Below are positions 31,105 through 38,788 of a stretch of DNA of 53,103 nucleotides, one piece after another. Each line of letters opens with the position of its first letter. Position 1 is the first letter of the stretch. Source of the stretch: Scatosoma sp045576335 (GTDB lineage: Bacteria; Bacillota; Clostridia; Christensenellales; Borkfalkiaceae). The DNA lies in contig JAZNGH010000023.1 in NCBI GenBank assembly GCA_045576335.1, positions 1 through 53,103 on the forward strand. The letters run 5' to 3'. The position numbers and the translations under genes were made by a program. The notes under the pieces were generated by a model, which did not search any database, was not told the DNA's origin, and was given only the letters and a program-made list of their open reading frames with translations.

Positions 31105-31749
31105 CTACCATTTCAAAGCCAATTGATAACCGATTTGTTCCAGCTCCGCATTCACGAAGTCGCGCCACTTGTTAGCGTTTTCGGTTTCCTTTTGATCCAT
31201 TCCAGACTTATAATCTATGATATACAATCCCATAGGCAATTTCCCGTACACTTCTTCCGTTGCGCGTTGTGCAACGTCGAAAAAGATAGCTCGCAATTCC
31301 TCTCGCTTAATACACTCTTGCTTCTTTTCCTCGAAGAAATGCTTATACGCTCTGTAACCGTAAGTTTTCGATAAATCCAAGCCAAAAGCAGAAGGCTTGT
31401 ATACCTTTAACTGATGCGTATCGCCAAGCTCTTTATCTTTGATAAAAAACTCGCACATATGATCGTCCTTCGTATTCGACCAAAACCGTGGGGTAGACTT
31501 AAAGAAATACAAATCTACGTCTATGTATTTATCAAAAAACTTATATTGAAGAGATTTATTCATCTTCTTGTTTAACTTAAATTTTGTCCAAAGCGTGGTT
31601 TCTTGCGAGGTACACGCTCTCCCCTTTTGAAAAAACAAATATTCACCTTGCTTTTGGGGAACGACTGCACCTTTGGGAAAACGGTTTCCAAGATAAAACG
31701 CCGCTAATTCGCTTTCATTTTTCGGAAATTCGATTACTTTCTTTGCCAT
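31105..31749 (-). CDS. Hypothetical AT-rich protein at the end of the recR operon
   Basis: A 214-residue, Lys- and aromatic-rich soluble protein with no signal peptide. I do not recognise the family. A possible landmark is GLYIIDYKSGMDQKE near 175-189, which loosely recalls the D-K motif of PD-(D/E)xK nucleases, but the remaining motif residues are not evident. AAGGAG lies seven bases before the ATG, 11 bases after the recR stop. The gene is visibly richer in A/T than its neighbours, suggesting acquisition by transfer. Confidence 0.7.
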   Translation of the reverse strand: MAKKVIEFPKNESELAAFYLGNRFPKGAVVPQKQGEYLFFQKGRACTSQETTLWTKFKLNKKMNKSLQYKFFDKYIDVDLYFFKSTPRFWSNTKDDHMCEFFIKDKELGDTHQLKVYKPSAFGLDLSKTYGYRAYKHFFEEKKQECIKREELRAIFFDVAQRATEEVYGKLPMGLYIIDYKSGMDQKETENANKWRDFVNAELEQIGYQLALKW

Positions 31750-31760
31750 ATTTTTTCTCC

Positions 31761-32354
31761 TTAAAGTTTATTTCTCTCCACAAACGCGCGCGCAAGCGTC
31801 ACGTCGTCCGTATACTCGATTTCCGAGCCGACGGGAATACCGTGTGCAAGCCTCGTAACCGTCACGTCCAAGGGCTTGACGAGCTTGGCGATATACATAG
31901 CCGTCGCGTCGCCCGACACGTCGGGGTTGGTGGCGACGATTACCTCTTTCACGCCGCCCTCTGCAATGCGAGCGAGCAGATCGCGAATACGGATATCGTT
32001 TGGACCGACGCCCGAAAGCGGGTCGATTACGCCGTGCAAAACGTGATACACGCCCTTAAATTCGCGCAGCTTTTCAATCGCGGCAACGTCCTTTGGCTCT
32101 TTCACCACACAAATCACGCTCTTGTCGCGAAGGCGGCAAATGAAGCATTCCTCGTCCTCTGTGAAATTGCCGCAAATTTTGCAATACTTCACCTTGCGCT
32201 TAACGCCCACGATTGCGTCGGCAAACGCCCGCGCCTCCGATTCGGACATATCAATAATTTTATAGGCGTATCTTTGCGCCGTTTTTTTGCCGACACCCGG
32301 CAGCTTGGAAAACTCGTTGACGAGCTTCCCGATGGGTTCTATAAAGATTTCCAT
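31761..32354 (-). CDS. recR: Recombination mediator protein RecR
   Basis: A 197-residue DNA repair protein that works with RecF and RecO to load RecA at gaps. It has an N-terminal helix-hairpin-helix (LPGVGKKTAQRYA, 18-30), a four-Cys zinc site (Cys58, 61, 70, 73), and a Toprim domain (about 80-175; VVKEPKDVAAIE and ATNPDVSGDATAMYI). Length is typical. Follows ybaB in the conserved dnaX-ybaB-recR order. Confidence 0.97.
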   Translation of the reverse strand: MEIFIEPIGKLVNEFSKLPGVGKKTAQRYAYKIIDMSESEARAFADAIVGVKRKVKYCKICGNFTEDEECFICRLRDKSVICVVKEPKDVAAIEKLREFKGVYHVLHGVIDPLSGVGPNDIRIRDLLARIAEGGVKEVIVATNPDVSGDATAMYIAKLVKPLDVTVTRLAHGIPVGSEIEYTDDVTLARAFVERNKL

Positions 32355-32366
32355 ATCCTTTCTGCC

Positions 32367-32699
32367 TTATAACATACCGCCCAGCGAGCCCATATCGCCG
32401 TATCTGCCCATCTTTTCCTCGTAGACCTTATCCGCTTTTGCGTAGCCGTCGTTGATTGCCGCCATAATCAAATCTTCGAGCATTTCCACGTCGGTAGGGT
32501 CAACGATACTCTCGTCCAGCTCGATACCGTTGATGATTTTTTTCGCGTTCATATACACGACGACCGCTTCGCCCGCCGCCGTACCGACGATTTCCCAATC
32601 GTCCAACAGCTGTGCCGTCTTTTCCATTTCTTCCTGCATTTTTTGCGCTTGACGCATCAAATTTTGCATATTGTTGTTGCCGCCTTTGAATCCTGCCAT
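32367..32699 (-). CDS. ybaB: YbaB/EbfC family nucleoid-associated protein
   Basis: A 110-residue DNA-binding protein that forms a tweezer-like dimer. The family core MRQAQKMQEEMEKTAQLL is preceded by a Gly/Asn-rich MAGFKGGNNN; it ends in a Gly/Met-rich tail (MGSLGGML). GGAGG lies eight bases before the ATG. It sits between dnaX and recR, the standard location. Confidence 0.96.
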   Translation of the reverse strand: MAGFKGGNNNMQNLMRQAQKMQEEMEKTAQLLDDWEIVGTAAGEAVVVYMNAKKIINGIELDESIVDPTDVEMLEDLIMAAINDGYAKADKVYEEKMGRYGDMGSLGGML

Positions 32700-32722
32700 T
32701 TTCGTTTTTCCTCCGAATTTAT

Positions 32723-34441
32723 CTATTTAATATCGATTTTTACGCCGTCGAACGTTTGACGAAGCTCGTCTATCCCTTTATTGAACTCGTCCGACTGTTT
32801 GCCTTTGAGCCGCACGGCAAAGCCGTCCTCTGCAACCCCGATTGCCGCAAAGGCAGCCTTTATCAGCTCTTGATGCTCGCCCTTGCAAAGGGAGCGGTAA
32901 ATGGTTTCGCTTTGCGTGTACAGCACGAATACGCCATCCTCGTAAGCGTAATCGAGGTCCATACAAAGCGCAAATAAGACGCCGCTCTTGCCCGTTTTAC
33001 GCAAGCTCCGCAAAAACGTACCGAACGTCGATTTCGCGTCCCCCGTAGCCCCTTTCAGCGGTTTTTGCGCGGGTTGCGCTTGCGGTTTTACGCTTTCTTC
33101 CTTTTTCTTTGCGGGAATAAAGCCCGCGTCGAAGTATACGTTGCCGCCCGTTTCCGTTTCGTCGGGCGGTGCTTCCATTTCAGGCGGAGTTTCCTCCTCT
33201 ACGGGCGGAGGCGTTTCCAAGACAACGGGTTTTTCCTCTACGGTTTTTACGCTCGGCGCAACCCTGCCCCCCTCGTTTGCCACAATAACGCCGTTTTCCA
33301 CGCGCGCTTCCAGCGCGGCGATACGTGCAAGCAACGCTTCGATATCGTAATCGGCTTTGGGCATACTCGCCTTCAACACCGCCGTTTCAAAGAGGATTCG
33401 GGGCGAAGCGGAATATTTGAGTGTTTGCTCCACCTCCGCAAAAATTTCAGTCGCACGAAGCAAGCCGTGTCCGTCCGTCTGCTTTGCTACCCGTTCTACT
33501 TCTGCATACGAGCCGTCGGGCAAAGCAAGGATATTTTTCCCGTCACGGCAAATTTTCGCCACCGCGCACGAGTTAAAGAAATTCATAACGTCTTTCACCA
33601 AAACGCCCACGCTCTTGCCCGCGGAAAGGAATTTTTCGGCGTATTCAAACGCCTTGCCCGCGTCCGCACGAAGAATTGCCTCGCAAAACGCCGCAACGCC
33701 TTGGAAATCCGCGCCGCCAAGCACCGTCGTCACGTCAGCGTAGGTAAGTTTTCCGCTCGTATACGAAACGCAAGTATCGGCAATGGACAGCATATCTCTC
33801 ACGCTTCCCGCACCCGCACGTGCAATCGCCGTGACGGCTTCCGCGTCGTACTTTTTACCGATACTGTCAAATACGAATTTTAAGCGTTCTTCCAAATCCG
33901 CTTGCGGAATGAGCTTGAAATCAAAACGCATACAGCGCGAAAGAATGGTTGCGGGGATTTTCGCCGCTTCCGTCGTCGCGAGAATAAACACCGCGTGCGA
34001 AGGCGGTTCTTCCAGCGTTTTCAACAATGCGTTGAAAGCGCCCGTCGAAAGCATATGCACCTCGTCGATTATATACACCTTAAACCGACCCGCTACGGGT
34101 GGATATTGCACCTTTTCGCGCAAATCACGCATTTCGTCCACGCCGTTGTTCGAGGCGGCGTCAATCTCGGAAATATCGAGATTAGACGGGTCTGCCAACG
34201 CTTTACACGCCGCGCATTTCCCGCAAGGCGAGCCGTCCCTGGGCGTTTCACAGTTGATTGCCGCGGCAAAAATTTTGGCGATACTCGTCTTACCCGTACC
34301 GCGCGGACCGCAAAAAAGATACGCGTGTCCTATTCTGTTCGTTGCGAGCTGATTTTTCAAGACCGTTACAATATGCTCTTGCCGCACGACGTCGTTTAAG
34401 CTCGTCGGTCTGAACGCTCGGTATAACGCCAAATACGCCAT
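32723..34441 (-). CDS. dnaX: DNA polymerase III subunits gamma and tau
   Basis: Clamp-loader ATPase of the replication machinery. The 572-residue protein has Walker A GPRGTGKTS (45-53), a zinc site (Cys64, 73, 76, 79), Walker B with DEVHML, the sensor segment FILATTEAAKIPATILSRC, and collar domain III to about residue 360. A Pro/Glu-rich linker (about 400-450) leads to a tau-like C-terminal domain. GGAGGAG lies eight bases before the ATG. I see no clear programmed-frameshift heptamer. It follows sigH by about 15 bases. Confidence 0.96.
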   Translation of the reverse strand: MAYLALYRAFRPTSLNDVVRQEHIVTVLKNQLATNRIGHAYLFCGPRGTGKTSIAKIFAAAINCETPRDGSPCGKCAACKALADPSNLDISEIDAASNNGVDEMRDLREKVQYPPVAGRFKVYIIDEVHMLSTGAFNALLKTLEEPPSHAVFILATTEAAKIPATILSRCMRFDFKLIPQADLEERLKFVFDSIGKKYDAEAVTAIARAGAGSVRDMLSIADTCVSYTSGKLTYADVTTVLGGADFQGVAAFCEAILRADAGKAFEYAEKFLSAGKSVGVLVKDVMNFFNSCAVAKICRDGKNILALPDGSYAEVERVAKQTDGHGLLRATEIFAEVEQTLKYSASPRILFETAVLKASMPKADYDIEALLARIAALEARVENGVIVANEGGRVAPSVKTVEEKPVVLETPPPVEEETPPEMEAPPDETETGGNVYFDAGFIPAKKKEESVKPQAQPAQKPLKGATGDAKSTFGTFLRSLRKTGKSGVLFALCMDLDYAYEDGVFVLYTQSETIYRSLCKGEHQELIKAAFAAIGVAEDGFAVRLKGKQSDEFNKGIDELRQTFDGVKIDIK

Positions 34442-34456
34442 ACTTTTTCTCCTCCG

Positions 34457-35020
34457 TTATCTTTGGTTTTGCAACGCCTTTCGCAATTTTTGCTTGCTAC
34501 GCTGCACGGCGTTGTCCACGCTCTTGGGAGATTTTCCCGTAAGCTCACAAATTTCAGCACAGCTCGCGCCGTCCATATAATTGGTAAATACCTTAAATTC
34601 AAAATCGGTCAACTCACGGCTCATCATCACGTTAAGCTCCCGTCTGTCGTCGTCGAGAATTACGCTCTCCTCGGGATTGCTTGCGTCAAAGAGCAGCTCT
34701 TCTTCCACGGACACGCTCACGTCGATTGCGTCCCGTTTCTTGCTCGCCTTTTTCACCGCGTCTACAATCCGCCGCCAAACGCATAAAAAGACGAAGTTTT
34801 TGAAGCTGTACCCCCCGTTCTCGCCCGTTTTGTACGAGCCGATTGCTTTGTAAAGCCCTATCATACCTTCTTGTATTAAATCTTCCGTTTCCCCGCCGAT
34901 TAAAAAGAATTTACGCGCACAATAACGGACGAGGTTACGGTAGCGGACGAGGATTTCCTCTTCCGCCGCTTTATCTCCCTTTTGCGCCAGCACGACCAGC
35001 GTTTCGTCCGTTTTTTGCAT
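34457..35020 (-). CDS. sigH: RNA polymerase sigma-H factor (early sporulation)
   Basis: A 187-residue sigma-70-family factor that directs transition-state and early sporulation genes. It has region 2 (LVRYRNLVRYCARKFFLIGGETEDLIQEGMIGLYKAI, about 24-60) and a region 4 HTH near the C-terminus (CAEICELTGKSPKSVDNAVQRSKQKLRKAL). The FLIGGETEDLIQEG stretch is characteristic of SigH. It lies between rlmB and dnaX; in Bacillus the order is mrnC-rlmB-yacP-sigH, so yacP is missing here. Confidence 0.94.
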   Translation of the reverse strand: MQKTDETLVVLAQKGDKAAEEEILVRYRNLVRYCARKFFLIGGETEDLIQEGMIGLYKAIGSYKTGENGGYSFKNFVFLCVWRRIVDAVKKASKKRDAIDVSVSVEEELLFDASNPEESVILDDDRRELNVMMSRELTDFEFKVFTNYMDGASCAEICELTGKSPKSVDNAVQRSKQKLRKALQNQR

Positions 35021-35025
35021 ACCCT

Positions 35026-35745
35026 TTACCTCAAACGATTTCTCACGACCTCATACGCCGCAACACCCAACGCCACCGAAGCGTTGAGGGAATTGACCTT
35101 GCCCTGCAAGGGAATGGACAGCGTTTTATCGCATTTTTCTTTCGTCAAACGCTTCACGCCGCTATCCTCGCCGCCGACGACGAGTGCGACGTTCCCGTCG
35201 AATTTTTCCTGATAAATATCCTCGCCGCCCGCTTCCAACGCGTACACCCAGTACCCATTCTTTTGCAAGGCTTCCACGGCTTGGTTCAAATTAGGTACTT
35301 TTGCGACCTTGATATGCTCGGCCGCGCCCGCGGAAATGCGAATCACGCTCTCCGTCACCGACGCGCTTCCCGATTTTGGAATAACCACGCCGTCCGCGCC
35401 CGCACACTCCGCCACACGGAGAATACTGCCCAAATTATGCACGTCCTCTATGCCGTCGCAAAGCACGATAAAGCCGCCCTTTTCACTCTTTTTCTCGGCA
35501 ATCAGCTCGTCCAAATCGTAGTATTCGTAATCGGTGGTGAACGCAATCACGCCCTGATGCTTTTTGGTCACACTCTCTTTATCGAGCACCTGCCTATCGA
35601 CGAACTGCACGCGTACGCCCTTTTTGCGCGCTTCCGCGAAAATGTTGGCAAGAAAGCCCTGTCCGCCCTTTTCAATCAAGAGCTTGTCTATATTTTTTCC
35701 CGTTTTCAGCAGTTCCATAACTGCATTTCTGCCTTCTGTTTTCAT
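35026..35745 (-). CDS. rlmB: 23S rRNA (guanosine-2'-O-)-methyltransferase RlmB
   Basis: A 239-residue SpoU/TrmH-class methyltransferase expected to methylate G2251 of 23S rRNA using SAM. The N-terminal substrate-binding domain (GRNAVMELLKTGKNIDKLLIEKG) leads to the knotted catalytic domain with motif 1 (DVHNLGSILRVAECAG), motif 2 (ALVVGGEDSGV) and motif 3 (IPLQGKVNSLNASVALGVAAYE). The target assignment rests on family and on the mrnC neighbour. AAGGA precedes the ATG; five bases separate it from sigH. Confidence 0.94.
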   Translation of the reverse strand: MKTEGRNAVMELLKTGKNIDKLLIEKGGQGFLANIFAEARKKGVRVQFVDRQVLDKESVTKKHQGVIAFTTDYEYYDLDELIAEKKSEKGGFIVLCDGIEDVHNLGSILRVAECAGADGVVIPKSGSASVTESVIRISAGAAEHIKVAKVPNLNQAVEALQKNGYWVYALEAGGEDIYQEKFDGNVALVVGGEDSGVKRLTKEKCDKTLSIPLQGKVNSLNASVALGVAAYEVVRNRLR

Positions 35746-35757
35746 TTGCTTTTCCTT

Positions 35758-36183
35758 CTATGGTTTATATACCTTTTCCGCGGCTTGTCCCTGCAAGTCT
35801 TCTTCGTCTATTAGGGACAGCAGCTCGTTTATACGCTCGTGATTTCCCGCGAGATACAAGTACCCCAGCACCGCCTCAAAGCCCGTTGAACGGCTGTATT
35901 CGGAAACGCTCGCGTGCTTGCTTTTCGTGGCTTTTTTAACGTTTCTGCCACGGCGGTAAACGGCGTTTTCCTCCTCCGTCAGAAGGGGCAATACCCGTTC
36001 TAAAAACGCGCTTTGTCCGCGCGCCGATTCCAGCTTTGCCGCCGCCCTTTGAAAATCCGCCGCCTTGCCCGTTTTGGAGCGCACCAGCTTATCCCGCACG
36101 AACAGCGAAAACACCGCGTCGCCCAAAAACGCCAGCGTGACGGGGTTTTCCAAAGCCGCATCCGTTATTTTTTCCGTCAACAT
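35758..36183 (-). CDS. mrnC: Mini-ribonuclease 3
   Basis: A 141-residue RNase III-like nuclease lacking the dsRNA-binding domain; it matures 23S rRNA in Firmicutes. The catalytic segment NPVTLAFLGDAVFSLFVRD (13-31) has the acidic residue, and KKATKSKHASVSEYSRSTGFEAVLGYLYL (about 83-111) carries the second half of the active site. First gene of the mrnC-rlmB-sigH-dnaX-ybaB-recR run. Confidence 0.94.
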   Translation of the reverse strand: MLTEKITDAALENPVTLAFLGDAVFSLFVRDKLVRSKTGKAADFQRAAAKLESARGQSAFLERVLPLLTEEENAVYRRGRNVKKATKSKHASVSEYSRSTGFEAVLGYLYLAGNHERINELLSLIDEEDLQGQAAEKVYKP

Positions 36184-36221
36184 ATCGTCATTCCGCCTAA
36201 AACTTGTAAAGGATATGTTAT

Positions 36222-36250
36222 ATTATAACATAAAGTAGGCGAAATGACAA
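36222..36250 (-). promoter_or_regulatory. Promoter of the mrnC-sigH-dnaX operon, centred on a palindrome
   Basis: On the minus strand TTGTCA (36245-36250), 17-base spacer, TATAAT (36222-36227). The -10 lies in a near-perfect palindrome ATGTTATATTATAACAT (36215-36231), and an outer 12-bp inverted repeat (36188-36199, 36236-36247, one mismatch) flanks it. Confidence 0.65.
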
Positions 36251-36267
36251 GCAATTTCACCCCGCTT

Positions 36268-36975
36268 TCACGCCATATCGTCCGATAAATACGCCAAAAC
36301 GCTGCCCGCAACGCTTTCCGCGATTTTTCGCTGCCATTGCACGGAAACGAGCAACGCCTCGTCTGCAGCGTTGGACAAAAACCCGCACTCAATTAAAAGT
36401 GAGGGCGCGTCGTAGCAATCGAGCATAAATAGCTCACCCGCCGTCGCTTTCCGATCTTTAACGCCTTGCTCGGCGTACAAAGCGTTCAGCTTTTCTTGTG
36501 CCAAGCGCGCAAACCGTTCGCCGTCAAGCGCGCCTTTTTTATAAAACACCTGTGCGCCGCGAGCGTTGCGCGAGGGATAAAAATTTTGGTGCAGAGAAAT
36601 GACGAACGCGGGCTGGGCTGCTTCTACGATTTCCTTGCGCCGCTGCATATCCCGTTTCTTAAAGCCCTTTGCCGTGGTGTCATAAAGTCCCGCCTCCGTT
36701 TTCCTCGTCAACACCACCGAAAACCCCTTATCCTCCAACGCGTCTTTTAAGCAAAAGGCGATAGCAAGGTTGAGATCACTCTCTTTTTTGCCCGTTTTTC
36801 TACCCGTCACCCCGCCGTCAATCCCGCCGTGTCCCGCATCCACCACGACGGTCATTCCCGCCGCCGCTTGGGAGAATACGGGTTGAGGCGAATATAAAGT
36901 TTGTACGCATAACGCGACCGCCGCCACGAAGCCTACCGCCACCGCCAACGCGGCGGCAAAAAAAGTCTTTTTCAT
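36268..36975 (-). CDS. cwlD: N-acetylmuramoyl-L-alanine amidase CwlD
   Basis: A 235-residue Amidase_3 enzyme. CwlD acts in the spore cortex, where it removes peptides from muramic acid so that muramic-delta-lactam can form. It has an N-terminal signal anchor (about 5-25), the zinc-site VVVDAGHGGIDGG (43-55), a Glu ligand in KKESDLNLAIAF, VISLHQNFYPS, and LLIECGFLSN with the catalytic Glu. A sigma-E-like promoter ends six bases before the ATG. In Bacillus the gene is transcribed by sigma-E and sigma-G. Confidence 0.92.
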   Translation of the reverse strand: MKKTFFAAALAVAVGFVAAVALCVQTLYSPQPVFSQAAAGMTVVVDAGHGGIDGGVTGRKTGKKESDLNLAIAFCLKDALEDKGFSVVLTRKTEAGLYDTTAKGFKKRDMQRRKEIVEAAQPAFVISLHQNFYPSRNARGAQVFYKKGALDGERFARLAQEKLNALYAEQGVKDRKATAGELFMLDCYDAPSLLIECGFLSNAADEALLVSVQWQRKIAESVAGSVLAYLSDDMA

Positions 36976-36981
36976 ATCAAT

Positions 36982-37010
36982 ATCCTATGCGCCGCACGAC
37001 TAAAATATAC
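36982..37010 (-). promoter_or_regulatory. Candidate sigma-E promoter of cwlD
   Basis: On the minus strand GTATATT (37004-37010), 14-base spacer, CATAGGAT (36982-36989); six of eight -10 positions match. The ATG is six bases downstream. Confidence 0.4.
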
Positions 37011-37012
37011 GA

Positions 37013-37041
37013 AAAAGACCGCCTATAAGACGGTCTTTTCG
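37013..37041 (-). terminator. Terminator of the DeoC-like gene
   Basis: AAAGACCGYCT-type stem with a TATA loop and T runs on both sides. Confidence 0.75.
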
Positions 37042-37042
37042 T

Positions 37043-37975
37043 TTATAAAAATTTCAAGTCCGAGCCTTCTAATCGGCAACGGTAGTCCGTTTCGGGATTT
37101 TTCCCGCTCTCGCAAGGAATTCCGCTCTCCACCCGCGATTTAGGCAAAGCCTCTTCCTTTTCCTTAGGAGCCTCGGTTTTTTCCGCCGTTTTCACCGCGG
37201 GCGTAAGCGAAGGCACGAACGTTTCCGTCGCTTCCTTCATCCATTCGGTGTAAATCTCCCAACCTTTCTCGGTCACGATCCGCGAAACGCCCGCCTCGGT
37301 AAGCTTCTTATACGCTTCCACCGTTTCCACGCCCGATACCTCTAACAAGCACCCGCCCGTAAGATCGAGGCGCAACCTTTCACAGCCCTTAAAATAGGGC
37401 ACGCTGAAATATTTTGCGCCAACCTCGCAAGCGATACGTGCCACCCTCGCAAGAGATGTGGGCGAGCTCGTTTTTTCCACACGAACCTTGAAAACGGCTT
37501 TTCCCGCGGCTCTTCGAGCGCGTTTCAGCTCGCGGCGGATTTCCCCGTAGCGGCAGCAATCGAGCAAGGACGGCGTGACGGGCACGGTAATTTCCTTTGC
37601 CTTGCGACGGAGCGAAAGCTTGGCTTCATACGCTTTGACCTTCGCCAGCGTTTCCCCGTCCCCGCAAAGAATACAATCGAGCTTGACCTCGCTTCCCGAA
37701 AGATAATACGCCGCTTGCGAAAGCTTGGTCAACGGCAAGCGCACAGCGGCTTGTTTGAGCCGTACCGCGCGTTCGCATACGCGTTGCACGTCTTCGTTAC
37801 CGCAAAGACACGCTTCCGAGCGCGCAATCGCCGCGCTCACCTCCGCCATTTTCTGTCTACGCTTATACGCGCGGTATTCCTCGGCGTCCTTGGAGGAAAA
37901 CAGTACGCCGTTATCCGTTTTTTCGGCTTGGTTTGCTTTGGTAAGTTCTTCGTTTTGTTGCGTTTGCTTTTCCAT
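37043..37975 (-). CDS. DeoC-like TIM-barrel protein lacking catalytic residues
   Basis: A 310-residue protein. Residues about 60-250 follow the deoxyribose-phosphate aldolase pattern: FKVRVEKT matches the VKVIIET strand, ARIACEVGAKYFSVPYF matches the AGADFVKTSTGF block, and LEVSGVETVEAYKKLTEAGVSRI matches VKASGGVRT...AGASRI. The Schiff-base Lys is replaced by Ser (position 191), the second Lys by Glu (212), and the EVDMVIN Asp region by EITVPVT. Aldolase activity is therefore unlikely. A Gln/Glu/Lys-rich N-terminus and a charged 55-residue tail are additions. The frame opens with a TTG at 38023; I chose the ATG at 37975, five bases after a sigma-G-like -10. Confidence 0.65.
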   Translation of the reverse strand: MEKQTQQNEELTKANQAEKTDNGVLFSSKDAEEYRAYKRRQKMAEVSAAIARSEACLCGNEDVQRVCERAVRLKQAAVRLPLTKLSQAAYYLSGSEVKLDCILCGDGETLAKVKAYEAKLSLRRKAKEITVPVTPSLLDCCRYGEIRRELKRARRAAGKAVFKVRVEKTSSPTSLARVARIACEVGAKYFSVPYFKGCERLRLDLTGGCLLEVSGVETVEAYKKLTEAGVSRIVTEKGWEIYTEWMKEATETFVPSLTPAVKTAEKTEAPKEKEEALPKSRVESGIPCESGKNPETDYRCRLEGSDLKFL

Positions 37976-37980
37976 AGTTT

Positions 37981-38010
37981 GAGTATGCGACAAAGTGAGC
38001 GCGTTTATTC
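37981..38010 (-). promoter_or_regulatory. Candidate sigma-G promoter of the DeoC-like gene
   Basis: On the minus strand GAATA (38006-38010), 18-base spacer, CATACTC (37981-37987). Eleven of twelve defined positions match GNATR-N18-CATNNTA. Confidence 0.45.
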
Positions 38011-38056
38011 CAAATTTAGCCAATTTATGACGGTAAAAATCCCGTATACTTTCCCT

Positions 38057-38344
38057 ATGAACGCTTTACTTTCCGTTTCGCCGTTCTGGGGGATATTCTG
38101 GCTCGTTCTGCTTTTCCTATTATGCTTTTTCCTCGTACATATCGCGCGCCTTGCGCGTATGGGACAAACCTATCGAAAAACCCTTGAACAAAGCGAAAAA
38201 CAAGAACCGAAAAAAGAAAGCGGCGAAACGCCGTCGCAAGCGAAAGCTCCCCCAAACGAGGGAGAGCCTATCTATTATATCGTCGAGCGCAAAAAACGCG
38301 CAAAAACGAGCTACGGCGCACCCAAAGAGATACGCTTTAAGTAG
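38057..38344 (+). CDS. Small bitopic membrane protein, unknown
   Basis: A 95-residue protein with one N-terminal membrane segment (about 8-30, SPFWGIFWLVLLFLLCFFLVHI), a charged Lys/Glu/Pro middle, and a C-terminal block PIYYIVERKKRAKTSYGAPK that looks conserved-type rather than random. I do not know the function. There is no ribosome-binding site; TATACT (38045-38050) lies six bases before the ATG. An in-frame ATG at 38027 is an alternative. It is divergent from the DeoC-like gene, with 81 bases between starts. Confidence 0.7.
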   Translation: MNALLSVSPFWGIFWLVLLFLLCFFLVHIARLARMGQTYRKTLEQSEKQEPKKESGETPSQAKAPPNEGEPIYYIVERKKRAKTSYGAPKEIRFK

Positions 38345-38348
38345 CTTC

Positions 38349-38361
38349 AACGCATACCTGC
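38349..38361 (-). repeat. GCAGGTATGCGTT word, copy 3 (hairpin between convergent genes)
   Basis: Intergenic, minus orientation. Extended AGGGCAGGTATGCGTTGAA is a 19-base match to copy 1. With GCGGGTAT near 38377-38384 it forms a stem (ATACCTGC, one G-T pair) that could terminate the small membrane protein gene. Confidence 0.75.
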
Positions 38362-38386
38362 CCTATTTCTTTCAAGGAGCGGGTAT

Positions 38387-38788
38387 TTAATTTTCGCTTA
38401 CGGCAGACACGAAAACGCCCTTTTCGTCGTCGAATTTTTCCAAATTCCCGCCGTCTGCCCACAGGCGTTCCAAGTGATAGAAAAGCCGCGTTTCGTCGTT
38501 AAAAATATGCACGATTACGTCGCCGTAGTCCACGACCGCCCAACGCCCGTCGCGAACGCCCTCCGTGCGGGTGGGCACAAGCCCCAAATCCCTTTCCACA
38601 AGCTCCTCGACTCGCTCGCCCATTGCGCGGATTTGCGGCGCGTTGCTACCGCTTGCGATAATAAAATAATCGCAAAGGTCTGTCTTTTCACGCACGTACA
38701 GGCTCACAATATCCTTGCCGCGCTTATCCGCAAGTGCCTTACAAACGGCGAGCGCAAGCTCTTTACTGCTGATTTCTTGTCTTTCCAT
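38387..38788 (-). CDS. rsfS: Ribosomal silencing factor RsfS
   Basis: A 133-residue protein that binds ribosomal protein L14 and blocks subunit joining in starved cells. The Oligomerization_2 core reads DIVSLYVREKTDLCDYFIIASGSNAPQIRAM, then EGVRDGRWAVVDYGDVIVHIFNDETRLFYHLERLW. Length is typical, with a slightly longer C-terminus. Its start lies within the 3' end of the nadD-yqeK fusion (26-base overlap), so the pair is translationally coupled; GGAGGGAG precedes the ATG. Confidence 0.96.
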   Translation of the reverse strand: MERQEISSKELALAVCKALADKRGKDIVSLYVREKTDLCDYFIIASGSNAPQIRAMGERVEELVERDLGLVPTRTEGVRDGRWAVVDYGDVIVHIFNDETRLFYHLERLWADGGNLEKFDDEKGVFVSAVSEN

